DNA from: Pseudomonas parafulva
Lineage (GTDB): Bacteria > Pseudomonadota > Gammaproteobacteria > Pseudomonadales > Pseudomonadaceae
Length of the DNA: 64,000 nucleotides
Reading direction: 5' to 3'
NCBI RefSeq assembly: GCF_000800255.1
Contig: NZ_CP009747.1
Location: 248,001-312,000, forward strand
Shown here: piece after piece, positions 19,556 to 29,553 of the stretch
How positions within the stretch are numbered: position 1 is the stretch's first letter
Layout of the letters: the number at the start of each line of letters is the position of its first letter
Notes under the pieces: model-generated
The model's input: only the letters and a program-made list of their open reading frames with translations
Told to the model about the DNA's origin: nothing
Database searches by the model: none
Program-made: the position numbers and the translations under genes

Positions 19556-19720
19556 AATTGTGGAATGGAGTGGGTCGGCACCTTTGCAGGTGATGCCCTG
19601 CTTACAGGCATGGCGGAGGTAGACAGGGCACTCGGTCCGCTGACAGGCGGGCCCGAGTGTTCATATTTATGGCCACCCGGAACAGGTACGGCCGTACCCG
19701 TCCGGGACCATAAATTTTTT
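19556..19720 (+). ncRNA. Candidate structured small RNA ending in a strong terminator
   Basis: The 457 nt between speC and the OpuC ATPase gene contains no convincing gene, but this part is densely structured. Elements are CACCT-TTGC-AGGTG (19579-19592), CCTG-CTTA-CAGG (19597-19608), CACTCGG.CCGC-TGACAG-GCGG..CCGAGTG (19629-19659), and a compound hairpin 19665-19715. The last has ATTTATGG/CCATAAAT outside, CCCGG/CCGGG in the middle and palindrome GGTACGGCCGTACC inside, followed by six T. The T tract marks plus-strand transcription. Promoter not clear (TTGTGG at 19514 with GACGAT at 19538 is weak). Four GGA trinucleotides are present, but no known family was recognised. Confidence 0.5.
19665..19720 (+). 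terminator. Rho-independent terminator of the candidate small RNA
   Basis: Outer stem ATTTATGG (19665-19672) with CCATAAAT (19708-19715), inner stem CCCGG (19676-19680) with CCGGG (19702-19706), 14-base palindrome 19685-19698 at the tip, then a T run (19715-19720). Polarity is plus; the minus direction lacks a T tract. Confidence 0.7.
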
Positions 19721-19752
19721 GTTACCGAGGTGAAAATCGACTGGGCCGCCGC

Positions 19753-20906
<1,154 letters not shown>

Positions 20907-20910
<4 letters not shown>

Positions 20911-21560
20911 GGGCGCAGTCCTTCTGGAGTCAGGGCACGTTGCAGGGTTTGCAGAAGCAGGTCGGCGACGATCGCCAGCAGGCTGACCAGCACGGCGCCG
21001 ACCAGCAGCATCGACATGTCGCTGCGGCTGATGGAGGTCAGGATGAGTACGCCCAGGCCACCCGCACCGATGGTGGCGGCGATGGTCATCACGCCGATGT
21101 TCATCACCACGGCGGTACGCACGCCGGCGAGAATCACCGGCACGGCGATGGGCAATTCGACCATGCGCAGGCGCTGGCCGAAGGTCATGCCGATGCCGCG
21201 CGCGGCCTCGCGGATGCCGGGTTCCACGTTGGTCAGGGCCAGGTAGGTGTTGCGCAGGATCGGCAGCAGCGAATAGAGGAACACGGCGGTGATCGCCGGC
21301 AGCGGCCCCAGGCCCTGACCGAATTTGGAGTAGAACGGCAGCAGCAGGCCGAACAGGGCGATGGAGGGGATGGTCAGCAGCACCGTGGCGCTGGCTTGCA
21401 GCGGCCCGGCCAGGACCGGAAAGCGGGTCATCAAGACGCCCAGCGGCACGCCGATGACGATGGCCAGGCCCACGGCGATGCCCACCAGCATGATGTGCTG
21501 CCAGGTCAGTTGCAGGACCAATGCCCAGTCGAGGTGGGCGAAGGTGTCGAGCAGGCTCAT
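20907..21560 (-). CDS. OpuC-type osmoprotectant ABC transporter permease
   Basis: Inner-membrane subunit (217 aa) with about five to six transmembrane helices and the EAA-type coupling loop EPGIREAARGIGMTFGQRLRMVELP. Binding-protein-dependent transport permease of the ProW/OpuCD family. Overlaps both neighbours by 4 nt (binding protein upstream, ATPase downstream), so coupled translation and equal stoichiometry are likely. Heterodimer partner is the permease at 22482-23195. Confidence 0.9.
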
Positions 21561-22468
21561 GGGGTCACCTCGTGCAGTTCATGATCACGCAGAAAGGTGG
21601 CCGCGACCGAGGACGGGCTCTGGTGCTGGACATCGACCTTGGCATTGAGCTGGCGCATGGTTTCGTCGTCCAGGGCATCGGCCAGCGGCGCGAGCAGGTC
21701 GGCCAGTTGCGGATGGGCGTCGAGCACGGCCTTGCGGACCACGGGGCCGGCGGTGTAGTCCGGGAAGTAGTGCTTGTCGTCCTCCAGCAGCGTCAGCTCG
21801 AAGGCGTTGAGGCGACCGTCGGTGGTGTAGACCAGGCCGGCGAACACCTGGTCGTTGCGCAGAGCGGTGTACACCAGCCCGGCGTCCATCTGGCGGATGT
21901 TGGCGCGGCCCAGTTGCATGCCGTAGCGCTGCTGGAGGCCGTCCAGGCCATCCGGGCGATTGGCGAACTCGGTGTCGAGGGCGACCAGGTGCTTGCGCGC
22001 CTGTTCATCCTGCAGCACCTGATTCAACTGACTGATGGTGCGCACCTGCGGATAGGCCTTGGCCACCGCGCTGGGCAAGGCCAGGGCATAGGTGTTGCTG
22101 AACTTGGACGGTTTGAGCCAGACCAGGCCTTTCTTCGCGTCCAGTTCCTTGACCTTGGCGTAGGTGGCCTCGGCGCTGGGCATGCGTTCCTGAATGTGGT
22201 TGTAGGAGACCAGCGACACGCCGGTGTATTCCCACATCAGGTCCAGTTGGCCGGTTTCCTGGGCCTGGCGCGCCAGGCTGCTGCCCAGGCCGCCAGTGAC
22301 GCGCACGTCGAAGCCGTTGGCACGCAGGTACTGGGCAGTGATTTCGGCGAGCACGGTCTGCTCGGTGAAGACCCGCGCACCGATGCGGATCAGGGGTTTT
22401 TCCGCCGCCTGGGCAACACCTGCCAACAGCAGGCCCGCGCCCAGGAGCAAGGCGATAGCTTTCTTCAT
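21557..22468 (-). CDS. OpuC-type osmoprotectant ABC transporter, substrate-binding protein
   Basis: Periplasmic binding protein (303 aa) of the QAT/OpuAC-like family. Sec signal peptide MKKAIALLLGAGLLLAGVAQA ends after residue 21; mature protein begins AEKPLIRIGARVFTEQ. The motif ARVFTEQTVLAEI and YTGVSLVSYNHI are shared by OpuCC/YehZ/OsmF proteins. Start at 22468 gives a clean signal peptide; in-frame codons upstream overlap the preceding permease gene. No lipobox, as expected for a Gram-negative soluble binding protein. Confidence 0.9.
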   Translation of the reverse strand: MKKAIALLLGAGLLLAGVAQAAEKPLIRIGARVFTEQTVLAEITAQYLRANGFDVRVTGGLGSSLARQAQETGQLDLMWEYTGVSLVSYNHIQERMPSAEATYAKVKELDAKKGLVWLKPSKFSNTYALALPSAVAKAYPQVRTISQLNQVLQDEQARKHLVALDTEFANRPDGLDGLQQRYGMQLGRANIRQMDAGLVYTALRNDQVFAGLVYTTDGRLNAFELTLLEDDKHYFPDYTAGPVVRKAVLDAHPQLADLLAPLADALDDETMRQLNAKVDVQHQSPSSVAATFLRDHELHEVTP

Positions 22469-22481
22469 GGATTGCCTCTTC

Positions 22482-23195
22482 TTAATGGGCCAGGCCGCGT
22501 TCCAGCCAGCGTTTGCTGGAGGCACTCACCAGCGCGTCGAGCAGCAGTGCCAGCAAGGCCGTGCAGGCCGCGCCGAGCAGTAGCTGTGGCTGATTGTTCA
22601 GGGCGATGCCGGGGAAAATCAGGCTGCCCAGGCTGTTGGCGCCGATCAGGAAGGCCAGTGGCGCGGTGCCGACATTGAGCGCCAGGGCCACGCGCACGCC
22701 GCCGACGATGATCGGCACGGCGTTGGGCAACTCGACCTGCCACAGTTGCTGGCGTGGAGTCATGCCGATGCCGGTGGCGGCTTCCTTGAGCGAGGCGGGG
22801 ACGTTCTTGAGGCCTTCGTAGGTGTTGCGCACGATCGGCAGGAGGGAGGCGAGGAACAGGGCGAAGATCGCAGGGCCTGCGCCGATGCCCAGAACGCTGA
22901 GGGCGATGGCCAGTACGGCCAGGGGAGGGATGGTGTTGCCAATATTGAAGAACTGCATGAAGCGCTCGGCTTTGTCGACCCGGTGCGGTCGACTCAAGGC
23001 AATGCCGGCGGGGATGCCCACGGCCAGTGCCGCCGCCATCGAAGCCAGCACCAACACCAGGTGCGCTTGTAGGTAGAACGTCAGATCGTCGCGATAGCGC
23101 GCGATCGTGTCGAGGCCGATCCAGTGGATCAGCAGGGCCAGGATGACGAGCACGGTGGCCCATCCCAACAGCCCTGTTCCGTAGCGTTTCGCCAC
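22482..23195 (-). CDS. OpuC-type osmoprotectant ABC transporter permease (first gene of operon)
   Basis: Inner-membrane subunit (237 aa) with an N-terminal extra helix (GLLGWATVLVILALLIHW), five further helices, and coupling loop VPASLKEAATGIGMTPRQQLWQ. Pairs with the second permease at 20907-21560. Start chosen at GTG 23195 because AAAGGAG lies 8 bases upstream; the in-frame ATG at 23294 would begin inside the structured leader. The long leader (23196 to about 23450) carries a cluster of hairpins. Confidence 0.87.
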   Translation of the reverse strand: MAKRYGTGLLGWATVLVILALLIHWIGLDTIARYRDDLTFYLQAHLVLVLASMAAALAVGIPAGIALSRPHRVDKAERFMQFFNIGNTIPPLAVLAIALSVLGIGAGPAIFALFLASLLPIVRNTYEGLKNVPASLKEAATGIGMTPRQQLWQVELPNAVPIIVGGVRVALALNVGTAPLAFLIGANSLGSLIFPGIALNNQPQLLLGAACTALLALLLDALVSASSKRWLERGLAH

Positions 23196-23286
23196 AGGTG
23201 GACTCCTTTTTGTCGTCGGCGAGCACACTTCTTCTTGGCCGACCCGTGCAGGTGGCGGTGGTGTGTTCGCGAGTAGCAGCGCGGCG

Positions 23287-23353
23287 CCTGCCAAGCAGGG
23301 CGTTCACGCCATGAGTCGAGCCCCGTCAGGCTCGTGGATGCTGGTGTAACCAG
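23287..23353 (-). other. Cluster of four adjacent hairpins in the OpuC operon leader
   Basis: In a row: CCTGC-CAA-GCAGG (23287-23299), GGCG-TTCA-CGCC (23299-23110+200, i.e. 23299-23310), CGAGCC-CCGTCA-GGCTCG (23317-23334) and CTGGT-GTA-ACCAG (23341-23353). They lie 92-158 nt before the first permease start on the minus strand, in the 459-nt gap to prfC. No known riboswitch fold recognised; an RNA regulatory element is possible. Confidence 0.4.
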
Positions 23354-23429
23354 CCCTGGAACCGAAGCGGGTTGCAGGGGAGTGGACGTCTCCGGGGGGA
23401 CAAAGGTTCCCATGGGTAGAGGCGTTTGG

Positions 23430-23446
23430 CCAGTGTTAATCACTGG
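23430..23446. other. Short hairpin in the opuC-prfC divergent region
   Basis: CCAGTG - TTAAT - CACTGG, followed on the plus strand by TCTAGTCGATTTTT, a weak terminator-like layout. On the minus strand it would lie in the operon's leader or promoter region. Function unclear. Confidence 0.35.
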
Positions 23447-23588
23447 TCTAGTCGATTTTTCCTTCAGGAGAACAGTGGATTTCCTGCTGAAAGGCGTTGA
23501 TTTACCTGCTATCGCGACATTTGGAACGGCAATCTTTCCCTCGTCATCAATTATCCATTCGCTTGAGGGCGCGCACATCGTGCGCACT

Positions 23589-23617
23589 TTGGTCTGGCGT
23601 GCGACTTCAGGTATGAT
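23589..23617 (+). promoter_or_regulatory. Sigma-70 promoter of prfC
   Basis: -35 TTGGTC (23589-23594), 17-base spacer, -10 TATGAT (23612-23617). Predicted start about 30 nt before the prfC ATG. Confidence 0.6.
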
Positions 23618-23654
23618 ATCGCCCCTTTTTCGATCCCCATTCAGGCGATTTCCC

Positions 23655-25235
<1,581 letters not shown>

Positions 25236-25238
<3 letters not shown>

Positions 25239-25268
25239 GTCGCCGGGGCCTTAGGCCCCGGCGACTCA
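25236..25268. terminator. Perfect 15-bp hairpin overlapping the prfC stop codon
   Basis: TGAGTCGCCGGGGCC - TTA - GGCCCCGGCGACTCA, starting with the stop codon itself. No T tract follows (GAGCAACAAG), so it may act as an mRNA 3'-end stabiliser or a bidirectional terminator. Confidence 0.55.
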
Positions 25269-25289
25269 GAGCAACAAGCGGCAAACAAA

Positions 25290-25500
25290 AAGCTGCAAGC
25301 TGCAAGCTCCAAGCGGCAAGAGAAAAGCAGATCGCGTAGGGCTCTTGCTTGCAGCTTGCAGCTTGCAGCTTGTAGCTTGCAGCTTGTAGCTTGCAGCTTG
25401 CAGCTTGTAGCTTGCAGCTTGTAGCTTGTAGCTTGCAGCTTGCAGCTTGTAGCTTGCCGCTTGCCGCTTGCCGCTTGCCGCTTGCCGCTTGCCGCTTGCA
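25290..25500. repeat. Tandem heptamer minisatellite (22 units) with a short inverted arm
   Basis: 25347-25500 is exactly 22 units of GCTTG(C/T)(A/C): fifteen units ending CA (9) or TA (6), six consecutive GCTTGCC, and a final GCTTGCA. The segment 25290-25307 is the reverse complement of 25347-25364 (18 of 18), so the block can fold back. Because the unit is 7 nt, all frames stay open and give low-complexity KLQATSC-type translations; these are not genes. The same repeat in decayed form is at 12523-12557. Confidence 0.9.
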
Positions 25501-25523
25501 ACTAGCGGCAAGCCGCTAGTTGC
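25498..25523 (-). terminator. Hairpin at the end of the PotF-like gene
   Basis: GCAACTAGCGG - CAAG - CCGCTAGTTGC, 11-bp perfect stem, containing the TAG stop of the minus-strand gene and the last bases of the heptamer array. Confidence 0.5.
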
Positions 25524-26595
25524 CCGCTTTGACGCTGGTCCAGATGCGGGTGCGCAGGCGATCGATCTTGGCGGGCATCGCTTCTAGGGCGAACAGTTTG
25601 TTCATCACATCGTCGCTGGGATAGATCATGGTGTTGTGCTTGAGCGCCGGATCGACCAAGGCGTCGGCCTTGGCATTGCCGTTGGCGTACTGCACGTAGT
25701 TACTGATGTTGGCCATCACCTCAGGCTCGAGCAGATAGTTCATGTAGGCGTAGCCGGCCTTCTCGTCCGGGGCGTCGGCGGGCATGGCGACCATGTCGAA
25801 CCACAGCGGCGCACCTTCCTTCGGGATCGAGTAGCCCACCTTGACCCCATTCTTCGCTTCCTCGGCGCGGTTCTTGGCCTGCAATACATCGCCCGAGAAA
25901 CCCACCACCACGCACACATCGCCATTGGCCAGGTCGCCTGTGTACTTGGACGAATGGAAGTAACTGATGTACGGACGAGCCTTCATCAGCAGCGCCTTGG
26001 CTTTCTCGTAATCCTCGGGTTTCTGGCTGTGGTGCGGCAGGCCCAGGTAGTTCAGGGCGATGGGCAGCAGCTCCGGACCATTGTCCAGCACCGCCACGCC
26101 GCAGCTCTTGAGCTTGCTCAGGTACTCGGGCTTGAAGATCAGGTCCCAGGAATCCACCGGCGCGTCGGCGCCCAGCGCGGCCTTGACCTTGTCGATGTTG
26201 TAACCGATGCCGGTGCTGCCCCACAGGTAGGGGAAACCATATTGGTTACCCGGATCGTTCACCTCGAGCACCTTGAGCAGGCGCGGGTCGAGGTTCTGCC
26301 AGTTCGGCAACTGGCTTTTGTCGAGCTTCTTCAGCGCCTTGCCCTGGATCTGCCGCGCCATGAAGTGGTTGGAGGGAAACACCACGTCGTAACCGGAGTT
26401 GCCGGTCATCAGCTTGCCATCGAGGGTCTCGTTGCTGTCGTAGACGTCGTAGGTGGGGGCGATGCCGGTGGCCTTCTGGAAATTCTTCAGCGTGTCGGGC
26501 GCGACGTAGCTCGACCAGTTGTAGATCTTCACCGAGTCGGCGGCGCAGGCCACGCCGGCCGCCAGCATCAGGGGAGCGATGAGAAGTGTGCGCAT
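25516..26595 (-). CDS. Polyamine ABC transporter periplasmic binding protein (PotF/SpuD family)
   Basis: 359 aa periplasmic binding protein of the spermidine/putrescine class. Signal peptide MRTLLIAPLMLAAGVACA, mature from Ala19 (ADSVKIYNWSSYVAPDTL). VKIYNWSSYV, YDVVFPSNHFM and LWGSTGIGYN are hallmark blocks of PotF/PotD/SpuD. No membrane or ATPase genes accompany it, so it must share a transporter encoded elsewhere or act as a sensor. Its neighbours (cupin, PuuB-like oxidase, AraC regulator) fit polyamine or amine catabolism. An AACAACAA motif lies 22-29 nt before the start codon. Confidence 0.88.
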   Translation of the reverse strand: MRTLLIAPLMLAAGVACAADSVKIYNWSSYVAPDTLKNFQKATGIAPTYDVYDSNETLDGKLMTGNSGYDVVFPSNHFMARQIQGKALKKLDKSQLPNWQNLDPRLLKVLEVNDPGNQYGFPYLWGSTGIGYNIDKVKAALGADAPVDSWDLIFKPEYLSKLKSCGVAVLDNGPELLPIALNYLGLPHHSQKPEDYEKAKALLMKARPYISYFHSSKYTGDLANGDVCVVVGFSGDVLQAKNRAEEAKNGVKVGYSIPKEGAPLWFDMVAMPADAPDEKAGYAYMNYLLEPEVMANISNYVQYANGNAKADALVDPALKHNTMIYPSDDVMNKLFALEAMPAKIDRLRTRIWTSVKAGN

Positions 26596-26616
26596 GTCCG
26601 GTTTACCTTGCTGAGT

Positions 26617-26624
26617 TTGTTGTT
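26617..26624 (-). promoter_or_regulatory. Crc/Hfq-type AACAACAA motif upstream of the PotF-like gene
   Basis: Minus strand ACAACAACAAAC contains an exact AACAACAA, the A-rich target recognised by Hfq-Crc in Pseudomonas catabolite repression, between the start at 26595 and the cupin gene stop. Confidence 0.45.
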
Positions 26625-26651
26625 GTCGAGGAGCGGCAGGCGATCAGCGGA

Positions 26652-26993
26652 TCAGAAAATCAACACATAGGTCTTGCGCACGGTTTCCTGAATGTCCCAG
26701 GTACCGGTGCTGTTGGCCGGTAGCATCAGGGCGTCTCCGGCTTCGATGAGCAGCGGCTCGCCACCGTCTGGCGTGAAGGTGCAGCGACCCTTGATGAAGT
26801 GGCAGAACTCCTGTTGCACGATCTGCCGGCGCCAGCGGCCTGGGGTGCACTCCCAGATGCCGGTTTCGACGCCGTCGCTGCGCTCGACGCAGGTCACCGA
26901 GGTCACGGCAACGGGTTCGCCAAGGGGCACGGCGACCGGGTTGGAAGTCTCCAGGATGGCGCGTTCTGTGTCTTTGAACTGGGTGATGCTCAT
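26652..26993 (-). CDS. Small cupin-domain protein
   Basis: 113 aa single-domain cupin (RmlC-like) of the DUF861/EutQ-like group. The second cupin motif region is seen as IVQQEFCHFIKGRCTFTPDGG and ALMLPANSTGTWDIQETVRK. It resembles the small cupins that accompany FAD-dependent amine oxidases and PotF-like binding proteins in Pseudomonas. Located between the oxidase (33 nt upstream) and the binding protein, same strand. Enzymatic or ligand-binding role is not known. Confidence 0.75.
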   Translation of the reverse strand: MSITQFKDTERAILETSNPVAVPLGEPVAVTSVTCVERSDGVETGIWECTPGRWRRQIVQQEFCHFIKGRCTFTPDGGEPLLIEAGDALMLPANSTGTWDIQETVRKTYVLIF

Positions 26994-27026
26994 GACGGCG
27001 GATTCTCGTGTGGGAGTGGGTGAAAC

Positions 27027-28433
27027 TCAGTGCATGAAACCTTCCATGAAGTCGGCCAGGCCACTGGCCAGGTTGCGTCGCCAGGCCGGGCTGGCCGGGT
27101 CGGCGAGAACGCGGTCTTCATGGACGAAACTGCGAATGATGGCGTTGTAGCCCAGCCAGCGGCAGGGCTCGGGCGGCCAACTGGCCAGGCTCGACAGCGG
27201 CCGGTTGTCGTGCACCCAGGGCTGGGCGGTCAGTACGTTCTGCTGGCCGAGGATCAAGGCCGCCAGCGTGCGTCCGCCGAGGTTGGTGGCGCCGACGCCT
27301 TCGCCGCCATAGCCGCCCGATAGCGCCAGGCCGCGTTGACGGTCACACAGCATATGCGGGCGGAAACGCCGCGCCATGCCCAGGTTGCCGCCCCAGGAAT
27401 GGGTGATGCGCACGTGCTTCAGGTGCGGGAAGAGTTCGCCGAACAGGTAGCGGCGCAACTCGATTTCGGCGTCGGTGAGATTGAAGTCTTCGCGCAGGCG
27501 ACCGCCGAAGCGGTAGCCGCCGCGGGCGCCGAATACCAGGCGGTTGTCGAGGGTGCGCTGGCCGTAGGTGACCTGACGGCTGCCTTCGCTGAAGGCCTGG
27601 CCCTGGCTGAGGCCGATCTGCTCCCAGGCGGAGTCGGGCAGCGGCTCAGTGGCCACCAGCAGACTCTGCACGGGCAGTTGATGCCGCCCCAGCGGTGGCA
27701 AGCTGGCTGCGTAGCCTTCCACCGCAGGCACCACCCACTGGCAGCGCACCTTGGCCTGGGCGCTGCGCACCTCGCCACTCTGCCAATCGAGGGCCGGGGT
27801 GTTTTCGTAGATCGCCACGCCCAGACCCTCCACCACCCGTGCCAGGCCCCGCACCAGCTTGGCCGGCTGAATGGTCGCCACATGCGGGCTGAAGATTGCG
27901 CCATAGGCATTGCTGACCCGCAGTTGTCCGGCCAGTGCCTCGGGCGTGAGCCAGCGGTAGTCGTCCTCGTTCATGCCTTGGCGGTACAGGTCGTCCAGGT
28001 AGGCACGCAGGCTACGCTCCTGCTCCGGGTAACGGGCCGCGCAGTAAATGACTCCACCCTTGCGGTAATCGCAGTCGATGCCTTCGCGCTGTAACACACG
28101 CTGCACTTCGTCGGGAATGTCGTGCAGCAGGTCGATGCTGTCGCGGCGCTGTAGCGGGGACAGTGTGGCGAGCAGACGATCCTCACCCAGCAGGTTGCCC
28201 ATCAGCCAACCGCCGTTACGACCGGATGCACCGAAACCGGCCGTGTTCGCTTCAAGGATGGCGATGCGCAGGTGCGGGGCCTGGCGCTTGAGGTAATAGG
28301 CTGTCCACAGCCCGGTGTAGCCGGCGCCGATGATGCACACGTCGACATCGATGTCTTGGGCGAGGGACGGTCGCGCGTCCAGAGGCTCGTCGAGCTGGTC
28401 CATCCACAGGCTGATCGTGCGCCAGGCTTGCAT
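27027..28433 (-). CDS. FAD-dependent oxidoreductase, gamma-glutamylputrescine oxidase (PuuB/OrdL) type
   Basis: DAO-family flavoenzyme (468 aa). N-terminal FAD site DVCIIGAGYTGLWTAYYL, then AILEANTAGFGASGRNGGWL, typical for PuuB/OrdL proteins that oxidise gamma-glutamylated putrescine or related amines with release of hydrogen peroxide. The C-terminal GGYGGEGVGATNLGGRTLA closes the FAD domain. No PuuA, PuuC or PuuD gene is adjacent, so the substrate remains open. Lies 67 nt downstream of the AraC-type gene on the same strand. Confidence 0.85.
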   Translation of the reverse strand: MQAWRTISLWMDQLDEPLDARPSLAQDIDVDVCIIGAGYTGLWTAYYLKRQAPHLRIAILEANTAGFGASGRNGGWLMGNLLGEDRLLATLSPLQRRDSIDLLHDIPDEVQRVLQREGIDCDYRKGGVIYCAARYPEQERSLRAYLDDLYRQGMNEDDYRWLTPEALAGQLRVSNAYGAIFSPHVATIQPAKLVRGLARVVEGLGVAIYENTPALDWQSGEVRSAQAKVRCQWVVPAVEGYAASLPPLGRHQLPVQSLLVATEPLPDSAWEQIGLSQGQAFSEGSRQVTYGQRTLDNRLVFGARGGYRFGGRLREDFNLTDAEIELRRYLFGELFPHLKHVRITHSWGGNLGMARRFRPHMLCDRQRGLALSGGYGGEGVGATNLGGRTLAALILGQQNVLTAQPWVHDNRPLSSLASWPPEPCRWLGYNAIIRSFVHEDRVLADPASPAWRRNLASGLADFMEGFMH

Positions 28434-28500
28434 CGAGTACGGCTCCCGGAAAAAAAGGTTGGGTTGTGCTCGATGCTAGTGGCAGGTCCGCTCCGCTGTC

Positions 28501-29310
28501 TTACGTGCGTGCACGCAGAGAAATCTGCTTCACGTACGCCTTGGGAGACAGGCCGGTCTGTTCGCGAAAGCATTTGTAGAAGGCCGAGAGCGAGTTGAAG
28601 CCGGCACTGAACGCCAGTTCGTCGACCGGCGTCTGGATGTCGGTATCGCTGAGCTGAGCCAGCAGGTGCTGGAGCCGCGCCTGATTGACGTAGCGATAGA
28701 AGCTCTGTCCCAGCACCTGATTGAACAGGTAGGAGATCTGGTTGCGGCTGTAGCCACTGTGCTGTGCGACCTGTTGCAGGTTGAGCTGCGGATCCAGATA
28801 CGGCCGGCGCTGCTGGAAGTAGTGCTCCAGATCCTGCGCCATGGTGCTCAACTGACGCGGCGACAAACCGAGCCGGCTAGTGGCCGGACGCGTCCGCCCA
28901 CCGTTGCCCACGCGCCCGTCCTGGCGCACCAGCGTGGCATATTCGTTGACCTGCCAGATCAGCCCGTCGCGCACGGTGATCGCCTCGCTGGACTGAAAGG
29001 CCACCAGCCCCTCACCGCCCTGGACCGTTACCTGGTATTGGATGAACGCCGTGCAGCCATCGACGCGAATGCGATCGCTGTGGACGATGTCTTCGCCCTG
29101 CTGGTGGGGCAGGCAGGCGGCCACGTACTCGCGCAGTTCGGCGTAGCCGAGCACGCGGTTCTGGAAGAAGTCGTGGTAACGCACCTGCGGGTGGTAGAGC
29201 GCCATCACCCCGTCCAGGTCGCGATGCTTCCAGCACAGGTGGTAGCGCAAGACGATCTGCGCAGTCAGCGGAGTCTGTTCGGGGCCGTCTATCAGCATGG
29301 GCGCGGTCAT
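28501..29310 (-). CDS. AraC-family regulator with N-terminal SnoaL/NTF2-like domain
   Basis: 269 aa. Residues about 15-125 form a SnoaL-like (NTF2 fold) pocket domain (VLRYHLCWKHRDLDGVMALY, VRYHDFFQNRVLGYAELREY). The C-terminal 100 residues form two helix-turn-helix motifs of AraC/XylS type (LNLQQVAQHSGYSRNQISYL and PVDELAFSAGFNSLSAFYKC). Such an NTF2-AraC fusion could sense a small ligand such as an amine. Start uncertain: ATG codons at 29310, 29325 and 29370 are in frame and none has a good ribosome site. Probably regulates the downstream oxidase-cupin-binding protein genes. Confidence 0.82.
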   Translation of the reverse strand: MTAPMLIDGPEQTPLTAQIVLRYHLCWKHRDLDGVMALYHPQVRYHDFFQNRVLGYAELREYVAACLPHQQGEDIVHSDRIRVDGCTAFIQYQVTVQGGEGLVAFQSSEAITVRDGLIWQVNEYATLVRQDGRVGNGGRTRPATSRLGLSPRQLSTMAQDLEHYFQQRRPYLDPQLNLQQVAQHSGYSRNQISYLFNQVLGQSFYRYVNQARLQHLLAQLSDTDIQTPVDELAFSAGFNSLSAFYKCFREQTGLSPKAYVKQISLRART

Positions 29311-29482
29311 GGCGCGATAGTGCATCGTCGCTGTTCGACGGGCAAGCCCGGTGGCCGAGGTTGAGCGCATGGCACTGCATAACGCCCACCTGTTTTATCG
29401 GACTTCGGGCGTTTCGCACGATCCTAAGATTCGTCGATTCTGCAAGTCATTGATTTATGGCGAGGTTATTTTTTGACACATC

Positions 29483-29498
29483 TGGCACGGGCAGTGCA
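29483..29498 (+). promoter_or_regulatory. Candidate sigma-54 promoter (-24/-12)
   Basis: TGGCACGGGCAGTGCA fits TGGCACG-N4-TTGCA with one mismatch and has the exact GG-N10-GC spacing (29484-29485 and 29496-29497). A TTGACA at 29473-29478 overlaps and could belong to a sigma-70 promoter instead. Confidence 0.35.
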
Positions 29499-29553
29499 CC
29501 GACCCTCGTGCAAACCAACGGAAGTTTTGCTCACCTTCATAAGGCGCCGAATC

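Noticed and set aside
19556..19720. Identification as RsmY/RsmZ, CrcZ, 6S or SRP RNA.
   Set aside because: No paired TGTAAG-N6-CTTACA box, no A-rich Crc decoy repeats, and no match to remembered 6S or 4.5S sequence features.
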